Positions 53,578 through 64,000 of a stretch of 64,000 nt of DNA are shown here, piece after piece. Below the pieces are notes generated by a model. It saw only the letters and a program-made list of their open reading frames with translations, ran no database searches and was not told the origin of the DNA. Source of the stretch: [Phialemoniopsis] sp. UDSM-2020 (lineage: Eukaryota > Ascomycota > Sordariomycetes > Thyridiales > Thyridiaceae); NCBI GenBank assembly GCA_018873225.1, contig JAEILZ010000006.1, forward strand, positions 62,001 through 126,000, written 5' to 3'. The position numbers were made by a program, and so were the translations under genes. Every line of letters begins with the position of its first letter. The stretch's first letter is position 1.

Positions 53578-55261
53578 ATGTCGCAGACGAGCAATCCCCG
53601 CACCAAGATACGGCGATCTCGGCAAGGCTGTGCGGAATGTCGTCGGCGGCACCAGCGATGCGACGAAGCTAAGCCGATCTGCTCTTACTGCAGGGGTGCC
53701 GGCGTCGCGTGTGCTTATACGCGCAGCCTCAATTGGGGCGGCCGGTCGTTTGACAAATCACGATTCGGCGTTTGCCGGAGCAAGGGCTCGGACGTTGTCC
53801 AGATTGCGTCTGACCCTGGTATGGGACTCCCAGTCTTGTTTTGTTTCGGTCATGTCTTTGGTATCCTTGACTAATCTCGTTGCGAAAGCCCCTAATGCCG
53901 GGTTTGTGTATGGCGTCCGACCTGGGGCCAGAGTCAGATCACCTCGGGCCAAGTCTCCTATCTCGGATCACATGCAGGCGGCTATGACAGAGCTGTCTCC
54001 CATTTCACTCACTGAAGATATCTCTTCCCCAACCACTCCCGATCCTATCGATGATCATTCAGGGGATCCACCAGAACAAGACCGGGACGAAGCGGACTCG
54101 TGCCTTGCACCACGGGGTCTACAGGATCGCAACCTCCTTCCCGAACTGACCATCGTGCCAGTCCGATTCCGGCCACTACTGGACTACTTTCATGATGCCG
54201 TGGCGAGATCGTTATCTTGCCACAGGGGCATTCAGCATGACATATGCTCATCACTCATTCCTATCGCGGTGGAGTCGTCTCACCTCCTTGCTGCGGTTCT
54301 GTGCGCGTCGGCATGTCACAGACGCTCAGCCGGCCTAGACCAAAGCCTAGACGAGATTGGCCAACTACAGTCTACCGCTATTCAGTCATTGAATATAGCG
54401 TTAGCTTGCTCCGATCCACGTGAAACGGAAGCTGCACTGGCTACCACGCTGGTATTGTGCATGAGCGAGGTCGTATCGGTTGAGTCTCAGAAGGACACCT
54501 GGCGACTGCATCTGTCAGGTGCTACTGCTCTCCTGAAGAAATTGGAAAGCGACCAGAAACATGGCGGGCTCAATACGTCACTCGCCTACATGCGGAGGTT
54601 CTACATGTCGCTGAAAGCTATCGCAGTAGGCTGTGGTATGGTACACGGCAACCAGTTCCTGGACGAGCCATCGGGTAGTGATGACTACATCGATGACCTT
54701 GCCGGGTTCTCGACGTCGCTACTACCCGTTTTTGACGCCATCAACTGTTTGGACATGCTCGAACAGAATCGCGGGCCCATAGGCCTGAGCGCACTCATCT
54801 CTCCGGATGTTCTGATTGAGAGAGTGCGCAAGATGTTGATTGTCCGAAGCTCGAGGCTTCGGCCTTCACTCGAGCTCTCGGAACAGATGCAGACGGATTT
54901 CTATTTGCTGGATGAAGCATATCACCACATGGCATTGTTGCAGCTCTATCGTCGGTCCTCACAGCCTGCGGCTTTCGCTCAGATCTCCATCCGACGCATC
55001 ATCTCGTGCATCTCGGACATGGAGATACACTCTGGGCCGTGCCCTGCAGTAGCTTGCTTGCCACCCCTTTTCACTGTTGGTCGCGCGGCAACATCAGCCA
55101 CCGATCGTTCACGAATCTTGAAGCTTCTTGATACCGTATGGACTGGGTTTGGAATGGGCAATGTTCTTGCTACAAGACAGTATCTGGAACGAAGTTGGGT
55201 AGACACGGATCAAGGACTCGGCGAAAAGGGTACTGAGGCTTGGGGGTTTCTGCCTTATTGA
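53578..55261 (+). CDS. Zn(II)2Cys6 transcription factor (Fungal_trans_2 type)
   Basis: Exons 53578-53818 and 53889-55261 (537 residues). The cluster is CAECRRRHQRC-DEAKPI-CSYCRGAGVAC (spacing 2-6-6-2-6), followed at once by YTRSLNWGGRSFDKSRFG, a linker typical of the C6 regulators with a Fungal_trans_2 domain. The C-terminal domain contains HDICSSLIPIAVESSHLLAAVLC and ATTLVLCMSEVVS, the usual helices. It stops 30 bp before the convergent nitrilase gene. Targets are unknown; the MATE gene upstream and the nitrilase/permease pair beyond are candidates. Confidence 0.88.
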
Positions 55262-55291
55262 GTATGATACATTTATTAGTGTGCAGCAATA

Positions 55292-56250
55292 TCATGCAAG
55301 AGAACGGCTCTCCTCGGTGGCACTCCCGTACTCCCAACCACTACGCTCCATATCCTGGCGAATCTTGTAATTCGTCTCTGCAATCCGGAGCACGTTGAAA
55401 TCGACATCCACGAGACTCGTTGTCTCGACCTCTGGCTCCAACTTCCCCAGCCCGCCCAGCATCGGCATGGCGAGCTGGCTAAACCCTCCCGAGTTGCAGA
55501 GTGCTATTGCACACGTGTTCTCATACGCCCGTGCGATGGTAACACTCTCAAGAAACACCTTTTCCGAGTTTGGGTTGAGCATTTTACCGTCTTCGTCAAG
55601 GTCCGAAAGGTGCCAGAAGGACGGGATGATGACCAGGTCTGCCCCATCAGCAACAAGCTGGCGGCATGCCTCCGGGAAGGCGAGATCCCAGCAGATGAGC
55701 AGCCCCGCGCGGAACTTGCGTCCGTCCTCATCCGTCAGCGGGAGGTCAAACGCTTTGTGCGGATCATGACCAGCTGCAAGGTACGGACGTTCTGGATGCC
55801 AGAGGTTTCTCTTCTGGTAGGACGCAGTCATCTCACCTGTACCAGCGGCGATGAAGTAGGCAATGTTGACCATTTCCGTTCGGCTTTCACTCTCGGAGGA
55901 ATTTGCTACGACATCGCCGTTGACATGACAGATCGTTCCTGGAACGATACTAATATCAAGATCCTTTGTGAGGGACTGGTATCTGGAGAGATACGAGGCG
56001 GACTTTCTGGTTGCCACGAGAAAATCTGGGTGCTCTGGCACCCAAGAAGTGAGGTGGTACTCTGGCAACACCGCTAACTGAGCCCCTTTCAAGGCCGCGT
56101 CCCTGATCAGGTTCGCAGCCCTCTTGTAATTGTCTTCTACATCTAGGGGCTGAAAGTTCCTGTTAGCGTGTAGCTCTCATGCCTGACGGCCTTGTGAATA
56201 CGTACCTTTGGTTGGAGTTGGATTAGCGCAATTCTATACGTCGGACTCAT
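55292..56250 (-). CDS. Nitrilase-superfamily amidohydrolase
   Basis: Exons 56250-56206 and 56149-55292 (300 residues). The carbon-nitrogen hydrolase triad is intact: Glu45 (AVLPEYHL), Lys128 (YQKRNLWHPE) and Cys168 (LLICWDLAFPEA). The protein starts MSPTYRIALIQLQPK, the usual first strand. The family hydrolyses nitriles, amides or N-carbamoyl compounds. The branch cannot be fixed by eye; aliphatic-amidase or carbamoylase-like enzymes are as likely as true nitrilases. Cytosolic. It is divergent from the APC permease at 56742, so uptake and hydrolysis of a nitrogen compound may be paired. Confidence 0.9.
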
Positions 56251-56741
56251 TGTGGCAACGATAAGCTTTCTTGATTGATGGTTGGATGCCTCTAACATGT
56301 CAAAGGGTATTATATCCAAGGCGAACAAGGGCTCACAGATAACATGTGAGCTTGTCTGGAATGTTGATAGCCAGGTCCCCACATCAGTGATGGCGTTGAC
56401 ACCGAAAGACCCCATGTGGGCCTAGGCTCTTCTCTTCAACTTTCCCTTCTGGGTATGGCTTGTCAAGCATCCCGCCACTCGAAAGCTAGGCGAGTCGCTC
56501 GTAGCCGATAACCTGCTTGTTTCGTTCGACTTCCCCAGGCTGTGCAGATGGAAGCCAACCCCAGTGTGATGGATGGGAGTCGGCCATGCTTTACTTGTCC
56601 AACATTCATGGCATAAGAAGACATATAATGGCACTGATATCGCCCATCTTCTGACCACAGCAGCCCTGCAGAGGTCAGGAGCCCAAGCATCCTCCTTCCC
56701 TGAAAGAAATAGTCATCTCGCGTCAACCAAACCTTCAAGAC
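56251..56741. other. Divergent promoter, nitrilase / APC permease
   Basis: 491 bp, no gene seen. Confidence 0.5.
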
Positions 56742-58492
56742 ATGGCCGTCCCCACAGAGACCAAGGGTGTTGAACCCTATGGCAAGATGGAGCAGGGGCA
56801 AGTCACCGACTGCAGTGATCTCCAGGCTGTCAACACCTATTCTGAGGGGTTTGTCGTCGACAATGGACACGCGGCTGCTCCCCAGAGGCCTCGCAAGCAG
56901 TTCAGCCTCGTGTCGCTGGCAGGCATCGGCCTCGTCGTTGGCAACACCTGGCCTGCCCTTGGAGGTGCCATTGGCACATCGATCTTCAACGGCGCTGCCC
57001 CGGGCGTTCTGTACGAGTTCATCGCCGTTTCGATCTGTTACTTCTGTATTGCTGCGACACTTGCTGAGCTTGCGTCCGCGCTCCCTTCCTCCTCTGGAGT
57101 CTACCTATGGGCATCAATCACTCCGGGCAACAAATGCGGCAGATTTGTGGGCTACTTTGCCGGCTGGTGGAATTGTCTTGCCTGGGTCTTTGCCGAGGCG
57201 TCCATGTCGATGATATGCAGTGAGTCAATAATACCAAATCTCTCATGGCCTCTACACTATTGCTAACTACGTGTGCGTGCCAGGCAACTTGTGTGTACAA
57301 ATGTATGCGTACACGCATCCAGACTTTGTACAGCAACCATGGTAAGTGTCCAGTCCAACAAGCGACGTCTACTCCGTCATTTGTCACTAACTCACACTTC
57401 GACAGGCATGTCTTTGTCTGCTACCTTCTCATTACATGGCTAGCCTGTGCTATAGTGTGCCTTGCTCAGTTCTTCATCGCACGACTCAACATCGTCGGCT
57501 TGGTCTTGATTCTTGCCGGAGCTCTCGTAACGATCATTATCTGCGCTGCCATGGTCAACAACGGACCCGGGGCCGGGCCCGCATCAAGCGCCACAGTCTG
57601 GACAGACTGGCAAGCAGATATCGGGTATCCCGGTGCCTTTACATTCCTAGCAGGCATGCTCAACGCCAGCTTCGCCCTCGGCACTCCTGACGCGGTGAGC
57701 CACCTGGCCGAGGAGATCCCGCACCCCGAGAAGAACGTGCCCAAGGCCGTAGCCATGCAGTACCTCCTCGGCTTCGTCTCCGGGTTCTCTTACCTCATCA
57801 CCATCCTGTACTGCATCACGGACTACGACGCCATCGCCGGCTCCGCCTTTCCCATCGCCGAGGTGTACAACCAGGCTACCGGTCACCGGGCAGGCGGCTC
57901 CGCTACCCTGGCCCTGCTTGTTCTCATCCTCCTGCCCACCTTCGGCTGCACGATCGGCTGCTACGTGACCTGCGGCCGCACGCTGTGGGTTCTGGCCCGT
58001 GACGGCGCAACGCCTTTCCCCATGCACCTCGGCCGCATCAATCCCAGGCAGGGGATGCCGCTCGCGGCGACGCTGACGTCCGCAGTCGTTGTCTCGCTGA
58101 TGGGCTGCATCTCTCTCGGCAGCGTGACTGCCTTCAACGCCTTTGTCGGCAGCTACATCCTGCTCTCGACGTCCTCGTACCTGGCCGCGGCGGTGCCGTA
58201 CGTCCTGTACAGCCGGCGCGGCGCAGGATCATCCGTCGAGGGAAAGACACGGCAGGTGGAGCGCGGGCCGTTCTTCATGCGTGGCATTCTCGGCTGGGTT
58301 GTCGGCGGGTGGGCGTGCATCTACATGACGGTGTGGTTCGTCGTCTACTGCTTCCCGTACTCGCTGCCGACGACGGCGCAGGATATGAACTACACTTCGC
58401 TCATCTGGGGTGGGCTGACGGTCGTTGTGGCTGCGTGGTGGTTCATTGCTGCTCGGCACAAGTGTGTTAAGCCAAAGAGGGTGCCTACTTGA
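56742..58492 (+). CDS. APC-superfamily amino acid/choline/GABA permease
   Basis: Exons 56742-57219, 57284-57341, 57406-58492 (540 residues). The first span region reads FSLVSLAGIGLVVGNTWPALGGAIGTSIFNGAAPG, the family start for fungal GABA, choline (Hnm1) and related carriers. LAELASALPSSSGVYLWAS follows, and PDAVSHLAEEIPHPEKNVPKA is the conserved loop after TM6. Twelve spans at the plasma membrane are expected. The 58-nt middle exon supplies NLCVQMYAYTHPDFVQQP, matching the family's extracellular loop. Proposed substrates are amino acids, amines or quaternary amines. It probably works with the divergent nitrilase. Confidence 0.92.
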
Positions 58493-58657
58493 ACCGACGG
58501 TGAAGCATGATAGAACCTGGCATCTTATATATGAAGTGGAATTCAAGTCTTTACATGAAGCTTACTAAAGGCAAGACGATATCATTCTTTCCCTGGTGAG
58601 TTGTGATATGTCCAACCGACTTTGTGATCTGTCGCAATTTCCATATCGTGGGCAGTA

Positions 58658-59721
58658 TCATAGCCAATCCTCTGTATCATCCCCACGCATCTGCCGCCAC
58701 CACTGAGAGATCTCAGTCATTTCGCGGTTGTCTCCAAGTAGGAACCACCACTTTTTCAGAAACCAGGGCTTTGCCTCCCAGCTTCGCATATCCCAAGGCA
58801 CACCGCAGCCTCGACCTCCGTTACCCGTTTCAAGATTTCCCCAGCAAGTCAGTCCACCAGCCAACATGTCGTTCATGAGGGCTTCTTGATCAAGCAAACA
58901 GGGATCATTGGTGGCAAAAACGACGGCTCGCTCCCTGAAATGCGGAAAGACGATAAGATCTAGGTATGAGGCGTGCGGCCTGGAAAGCTGAGTAAAGCTG
59001 GGCTGGAGATGGGGCTTGACTATCTGCTGGAAATACTCTGCCGCAAGCTGAGTCGTCATCGACTGGCCGAGGAGATAGAAGGGTGAGGGACGGTCATTGA
59101 GATAGTCCTCGGCGGTAACATTGATCGACTCTGCTATCGCCAACGTGGCCGCCAAGAAGGTCATGTCGTTCAACCGGATGTGGTTCGTGAAGAGGAACGT
59201 CGCCGGAGGTAAAGAGCTATGTTGATGTGATGCACCTGGAGTGACTTCGATGTTACTCCATGTAGCGTGCGGCAACGGGTCGGCAGGTCCCAAGACCCCA
59301 GATTCGATGTCCAGATCGATCAAGCCGGCACTTAAACTCCTGGGGCTAGGCAGGCTTGTGTCAAACTCAATCAACTGGCTATCTGACAACAGATGTGATC
59401 TCTCGGGTACGATTTCAGGATGCCCTATTCGTCGTGTTGGCTGATCTGGCGGGGAGGGATATGCTGGCCCAGCCTGTTCCGCTGCTGAAGTAGCGTCTCC
59501 ATGGTTGTTGACTGCACTGTCTAGTTCTGCAGCTATACAGCCCTGTTTCAATCCTAGGGAAGTTGGTTAGGGTCTCGTGTTTGAGTTCATAAGCTTAGGG
59601 ATGAAGTACTGTATCTAGCCTGCGATGCCCGATTCTGTTCTCTCCTAGCTGGCGTCAATTTCCTTCGTCGAGTCACACGAGTATTGGCATTCGACAGCGG
59701 CGATGTTATTGACATCATCAT
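58658..59721 (-). CDS. bZIP-like regulator with DUF3425 domain, disrupted zipper
   Basis: Exons 59721-59610 and 59553-58658 (335 residues). Exon 1 holds RRRKLTPARREQNRASQAR, a bZIP basic region (N-x-x-A-S-x-A/R-x-x-R). The usual F-R-E-R-K and leucine-heptad stretch is missing: the join leads into YRLKQGCIAAELDSAVNN instead. The C-terminal part (ASYLDLIVFPHFRERAVVFA; PWDMRSWEAKPWFLKKW) matches DUF3425, the domain typical of this fungal regulator group. Either an intron or exon was placed wrongly, or the zipper has been lost and DNA binding is altered. Start is the first of three consecutive ATGs. Exact splicing is uncertain. Confidence 0.72.
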
Positions 59722-60017
59722 TGTTGGGGGATTGCATTACTGGGTGGTGCGGATGCAAGATGTGTTGGTCAGTAGAGATGGAGGGGCTTTGTGAAAGTAC
59801 TTTATTTACTGAGCGGCCTAGCCAGGGGCTTAGTCATGAGGTGGCTTGAGATGGCTCATTACAGCTTCACATGCATTACAAGCTAGGCACTATCGCCCAC
59901 AAGGGCATTTCTTCAGAAAAAGGGTTATCGGGACACAATTCATTACTAATAATACACGGTAAGACCTGCATGGTCTTCTGATGCCTCCGCTCTGTCTCGG
60001 CATAAGAGACCTGCATT
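59722..60017. other. Intergenic
   Basis: Upstream of the bZIP-like gene and 3' of the DHA2 carrier; nothing seen. Confidence 0.5.
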
Positions 60018-61691
60018 TTAAGCCTCTCCCTTTTTGACCTTTCTCTCCTGTCCGAACTCACCCGACATTCGCCCCCACGGCATCAATGCTATGAATATTA
60101 CTGATAGCACTGACATCACAAGGATGAGGACGAAAACAGCTTTGAGGCCGTTCATGTAGCACTCGACGATTCTTGGGACCATTGTTGGCTCAAATACATG
60201 CTTGAAGTCTGTGGCTCCAGCAGAGATTACCAGCTTAGGGTCCACGGATGGGACCGACTGTCTCAGGAATCGCACTGTGGTGTTTGCAAAGGCAGCTTGA
60301 GCGGCAGCGACCATGTAAGCTCCACCCACGACCAATACGAAAAGGGCCATGGCGGACATCACTGACACGTCCTGTACGGCAACTATGGACTGGGTGACTG
60401 AGATTGGGACCTGGAACCCAGCTCCAGCTCCAACACCAGCCAGAGTCTGATAGCCTATCCAGTGTCCTGTCGGACTGTGAGCATGAAGAGTGTAGAGCAT
60501 CCCACAGCCTACAGAAAGCAGGACGCTGGCGAAGAGAAGCACCGGGACGAAGTGGCCTGTGGCGCTGATAACGAAGCCACTAGCGATCGTGGCGAGGGTG
60601 CAGCTGATAATGAACGGCAGTGTGCGAACTCCTGACTGCGTTGCCGAGTATTTACCAACAACCTGGAAGTAGATGGGCAGGTAATAGAGGAGCACGTACT
60701 GAGTTGCTCCGCAGAAGAAGGCATAGCCCGCCAGTGTCCAGATCAGTCGCTTCCGGAGCAATCGAGCCAGCAGCATCGCCCTGTCACCCTGGAAAATCTC
60801 GACGATCACAAAGGCGACGAGTGTTAGGCCAGAACATATGAGCGTAGCCAGAACGTCTTTGTCTTTCCAGCTCTTCTCTATGCCTGCCCACTGCATGCAG
60901 AGGAAGAAGCATGTTGCTGAGACCACGATCATGGCAACCCCCGGTGTATCCATTTGCAAGAACTTTTCGGTCCAGGTTGCAGTTGGTCGAGAGCGTTGAG
61001 GGGGGGTTTTGAAGAAGAAGAGTATCGCAGCAGCAGTAACTCCACCGATGGGGAGGTTGATGTAAAAGCTGTACTCAAAGAATCAGCGCATGTTAGCGGG
61101 AGGAACTCTGAAAAAAACTTACCACCATCGCCAGCTCAAGCTATCCGTCAACACACCGCCGAGCAAGGGTCCAGCAACACTGGCAACGCCTGCAGAGGCG
61201 CCTAGAATACCCGCATACACAGGACGCTTTCTGGGAGGTGCAGACAGAGCCACGATGGTGTACAGTCCTGAAGATACCCCTGATCCTCCGAGACCTGCAA
61301 TTGCACGTCCCGCGATCAGCATCGGACTGTTCCTCGCCACGGCGCAGAGGAGACTCCCGACCTCAAAGACCCCTATGGCTGTCAGGAAAACTGTCTTCAA
61401 AGGGAAGAACGTGTATGCCTTGCCCCAACTTGCTTGGAACGTGGCGAAGGTGAGGAAGAAGCTCGAGCCATACCAGCTGACTTGGCTCAAGTAGTGGAAG
61501 TCGTCTGAGATACGTGGAATTGCCGTTGCAACTATCGTGATGTCTAGTGCAATTAGTATGTTGGTCAGGATGAGAGCGACAAAGATGACCACAAGCCGGA
61601 ACCCTGTAGGGTATTCAGTATTGGTGTCAGGTGATATCGCGGGACTGTCTACTTGAGACTTGTCGTCTGCGGGTTCGGTCGCTCGGTCCAT
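60018..61691 (-). CDS. MFS efflux transporter, DHA2 (14-span) family
   Basis: Exons 61691-61123 and 61068-60018 (539 residues). TM1 carries LIALDITIVATAIPRISDDF (the DHA2 L-D-x-T-I-V-x-x-A-L/I-P motif). Loop 2-3 is SWGKAYTFFPLKTVFL, and motif C is GLGGSGVSSGLYTIVA. The exon join forms SWRWCFYINLPIGG, a family hallmark. Fourteen spans; the C-terminus is basic. Such carriers export toxins, antifungals or secondary metabolites. An in-frame ATG at 61793 would add 34 residues, but the usual fungal N-terminus fits the ATG at 61691. Divergent from the GFA-domain gene. Confidence 0.9.
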
Positions 61692-62343
61692 TGTCTGGTA
61701 ACAAGGTCTTTCTATGAGAAAAATGAGAGAATCAAAGTATCTGGTAATGTTGCTTGTGGTAGTAACGATGATGAGTCGAGAAAAGCAAAACATTGTTAAA
61801 ACTGATCTGAATTTAAATGTCTTTTGTTGACGATGGATTTCTCAGGCATCCCGTATGGAAACTCAGGACCCGCGATTACAAATTGCCACTGATATTCCTT
61901 AGACTACCTGACAAGGAGGTCTTTAAATTGAATAGATGCTCGCCATGCAAGACAATAAGCCAAACAGCGGTTTCGCACGCTGGCTTTGAACGTGGAGAGT
62001 TGTGCACCTCAAATGTTACAGCGCACTAGTCCACAACAGGAAGTAAGCCATCCCCACTCTCAACATGGCTTACTGCCTGCGCAGGAAAGGCTTCATGACA
62101 TGAGGTGACATCCGAGCCTAGGACCTCATGGACAACAATAAGATTTGTCATGTTAGATGGAGTAAGCTCATTTGTTCATGTTGCAAATCATTATTTGCCC
62201 TTCCAGGCTCTGAGTATCAGGACCTTAACCTGGTTGCGTCTCTCTCCGTATAAGGTTGGGGGTATCGCCTTCAGCCGAATACAACCCTAACTCCTCCTTC
62301 TAACACATTCAGATATCCGATTCGAACTTTCAAGGCGTGTGCC
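61692..62343. other. Divergent promoter, DHA2 carrier / GFA protein
   Basis: 652 bp, no gene seen. Confidence 0.5.
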
Positions 62344-63102
62344 ATGCTTGTAACTGCTGTTCGGCAAACCCGACTGTCTATTCGTCAATCCCTGTTCAAG
62401 TTCCATACCCTCTCTGTTCGTAACGCTTCAAAACCAGTGTTAATCTTTCCACAAGTGAGTGCTTGCTCATTTCACCGGGATTGGGAAAAGTGATCATGAA
62501 CTATAGCTAACCATATGCATTGCTAGAACGCATTCCAATCTCGCAGCACTCGGGTCACCTTCTTCTCGAACTTCTCCCAACACATACCTGCCCGCGGCAT
62601 GTCTACCAACCTATCTTCCTCGGCTCAGGGGTCTAAACCGGACTCTGACGTCTATGTCGGATCTTGTCACTGCGGTCACGTCAAATATTCTGCATCGTTA
62701 TATCTGACAGGCGACTCAACTGTCCTCACAAAGTGCAACTGCTCCATCTGCCGCAAGGCAGGGTACGCACTCTTGACCGCCCAGCCCGACTCGTTCAAGT
62801 TGGTCTCTCCCAGGGAGGGCCTTGCCAGTCTTTCTGACTACCAATTCTATACAAAGTCGACGCATCACTACTTTTGTCCTCACTGTGGCATTCGCTGCTT
62901 CTTGCTTGCCAAGATGGGAGGGGATGGCGGCGAGCAGGCGACGGAGGATGTGTTTGTCAATGCGGGCACTCTGGACGGCAAGACTGAAGGCGGTGGTATG
63001 GGGTTTGAACTGAGCAAGCTCAAGTCCAGATATCTGGACGGCAGATCCGAGGCCTGGTCCGAGCCGCCGGCTGAATGCCCGTATGCTGGAGGTTTAGCGT
63101 GA
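62344..63102 (+). CDS. GFA/CENP-V zinc protein with mitochondrial presequence
   Basis: Exons 62344-62454 and 62527-63102 (228 residues). The C-terminal ~150 residues form a GFA (glutathione-dependent formaldehyde-activating/CENP-V) fold with Zn ligands in SCHCGHVKY, CNCSICRKAG and CPHCGIRC. The N-terminal ~65 residues (from MLVTAVRQTRLSIRQ to PARG) are rich in Arg, Ser and hydrophobic residues with no acidic residue, as in a mitochondrial targeting sequence. An in-frame ATG at 62599 (MSTNLSSS) starts the conserved protein, so cytosolic and mitochondrial forms could arise from one gene. The substrate is unknown; many family members bind thiol adducts or have no known reaction. Confidence 0.85.
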
Positions 63103-63899
63103 GCATTGTCAGTAAACAAGATTCTTAGTGTCAGACATGCATGATTTGGCAGAGGACCCTCGTTGTGAAACGAACGAGACGTTGGTTTTGGTGTTTAAAC
63201 ATCTCGTCGCTATAACCTATTTTGTATGGAACAAGTCTATTGTCATTCGAACAAGAGAAGACCTCGATCTTGAATAGCATTCAATCTCTACTTACTGTAC
63301 TCGAAAAGTGTGCTCGGCCACTCGGCACCATGCACCTGTTCCTCCTGCAAGGTGCACCCATCTATCAAATCTTAGAGCACATTAAGTCTATTTTAGCACA
63401 CCCTTTTGGTGCCCCAGGCCTTGCTTTTAGTGGTCGCCCGCCACCAACCTTGGAACCTTAAGAAAGTTTAGCGCCAGACAAGGCGCAGCCCTGAGGGCGT
63501 GCAGGGATCGGCCGCCGCGGGGTGGTGGGGTTTCCACGGGTGCGTCTTTACAGAAGGCGTTAGGGCGGCCCAGAGCGTACGCGGCCTCCCCTAAATTGTG
63601 CTGTACGGGGTGGAGAGCACTAACTCGACTCTGCTCTAGTCGCTGAACCAAACCCATCACTCAATCTGTGCTTGATCCATCAATCTTGAACTCAATCTCC
63701 TCCCCTCCTCTCAACACTCTCTTTGACATTTTCTGCCTTTACTTGACGAGCGTCGCCCGCACTCTGTATCGATTCCAATTTGTGCGGCGGCTCGTTTCTT
63801 CTCTTTTCGTTCTCCCTTCATTTCTGCTTTGCCTGTCTCTCTCTCGAGCTGCCGTCCGCTCTGCGACAGGCGCTGGGAGACCGACTGGCGCCACCCGCC
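63103..63899. other. Intergenic, with pyrimidine-rich promoter at its right end
   Basis: 63660-63899 is C/T-rich (CCTCCCCTCCTCTC, CTTTACTTG, TTCTCTTTTCGTTCTCCC), typical of a fungal core promoter/5' UTR feeding the gene at 63900. The GC-rich part at 63470-63600 shows no coding signal. Confidence 0.5.
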
Positions 63900-64000
63900 A
63901 TGCTCTCTTCCTTCATCCGCTTTAGGTCGAGGCGTCTGGTCGTGGCGATAGTGTTCGCCTTTGTCTTCACGTCGGCCTGGTTCGTGTATACGCCCCGCAC
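63900..64000 (+). CDS. N-terminus of a type II membrane protein (partial)
   Basis: The ATG at 63900 begins MLSSFIRFRSRR, then the span LVVAIVFAFVFTSAWFVY, then TPR, running off the window. A short basic tail followed by one membrane span is the usual start of Golgi glycosyltransferases (for example mannosyltransferases). That identity is only a guess from topology. No other ATG in good context occurs in the preceding leader, and the C/T-rich upstream sequence supports this start. Confidence 0.65.
   Translation, partial: MLSSFIRFRSRRLVVAIVFAFVFTSAWFVYTPR

Noticed and set aside
1..64000. CRISPR arrays, operons with ribosome binding sites, bacterial origins
   Set aside because: The window is fungal nuclear DNA. 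No array-like direct repeats with spacers were seen.

Overview
The window is nuclear DNA of a filamentous ascomycete (Pezizomycotina; genus not determinable by eye). The evidence is short GT-AG introns of about 46-85 nt, Zn(II)2Cys6 and bZIP/DUF3425-type regulators, a UstYa-type oxidase, ACS and DHA2 MFS carriers, an NCS1 permease and other fungal families. It reads as accessory sequence: transporters, regulators and metabolic enzymes with few housekeeping genes.

Left part (1-13.1 kb): a decayed, gene-poor region. It holds a 1.04-kb TA-flanked inverted-repeat element (462-1502) that carries a copy of the 3' end of a kinase-like gene, a DEAD-box helicase pseudogene with an amplified N-terminal repeat (about 2.36-4.8 kb), a three-copy diverged repeat (7.5, 9.3, 10.3 kb), a tRNA-like sequence (8.29 kb), and a patchwork of short bacterial-looking gene fragments (11.64-12.54 kb). 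That patchwork, together with the truncated start of a fungal gene, lies between two ~75-bp direct repeats.

13-32.8 kb: intact genes. These are an APH/choline-kinase-like kinase, a secreted beta-rich protein, a class I glutamine amidotransferase-like protein, an ACS-family MFS carrier, an isopenicillin-N-acyltransferase-like Ntn hydrolase, a seven-exon UstYa-like oxidase facing a small secreted tyrosine-rich peptide (a possible RiPP precursor), an MFS carrier, a proline-racemase-superfamily enzyme, a Zn2Cys6 regulator and an HSL-type esterase. About 3 kb without a gene follows.

36-49 kb: an SDR and an ACS-family carrier, then a set that looks like one catabolic locus: two XanA-like 2-oxoglutarate dioxygenases, an alpha/beta hydrolase, a Zn2Cys6 regulator and an NCS1 nucleobase-type permease. 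The three promoter regions serving these five genes each hold a pair of TCGGCCGA-core palindromes. I found the 10-bp form CTCGGCCGAG nowhere else in the window. This points to a self-contained regulon, perhaps for a purine-like or other N-heterocyclic substrate.

49.5-64 kb: a secreted ureohydrolase facing a MATE transporter, a Zn2Cys6 regulator, a nitrilase facing an APC permease, a bZIP-like/DUF3425 regulator with a disrupted zipper, a DHA2 efflux carrier facing a GFA/CENP-V protein with a predicted mitochondrial presequence, and the first codons of a type II membrane protein running off the end. All exon boundaries were worked out by hand from splice signals and reading-frame continuity.
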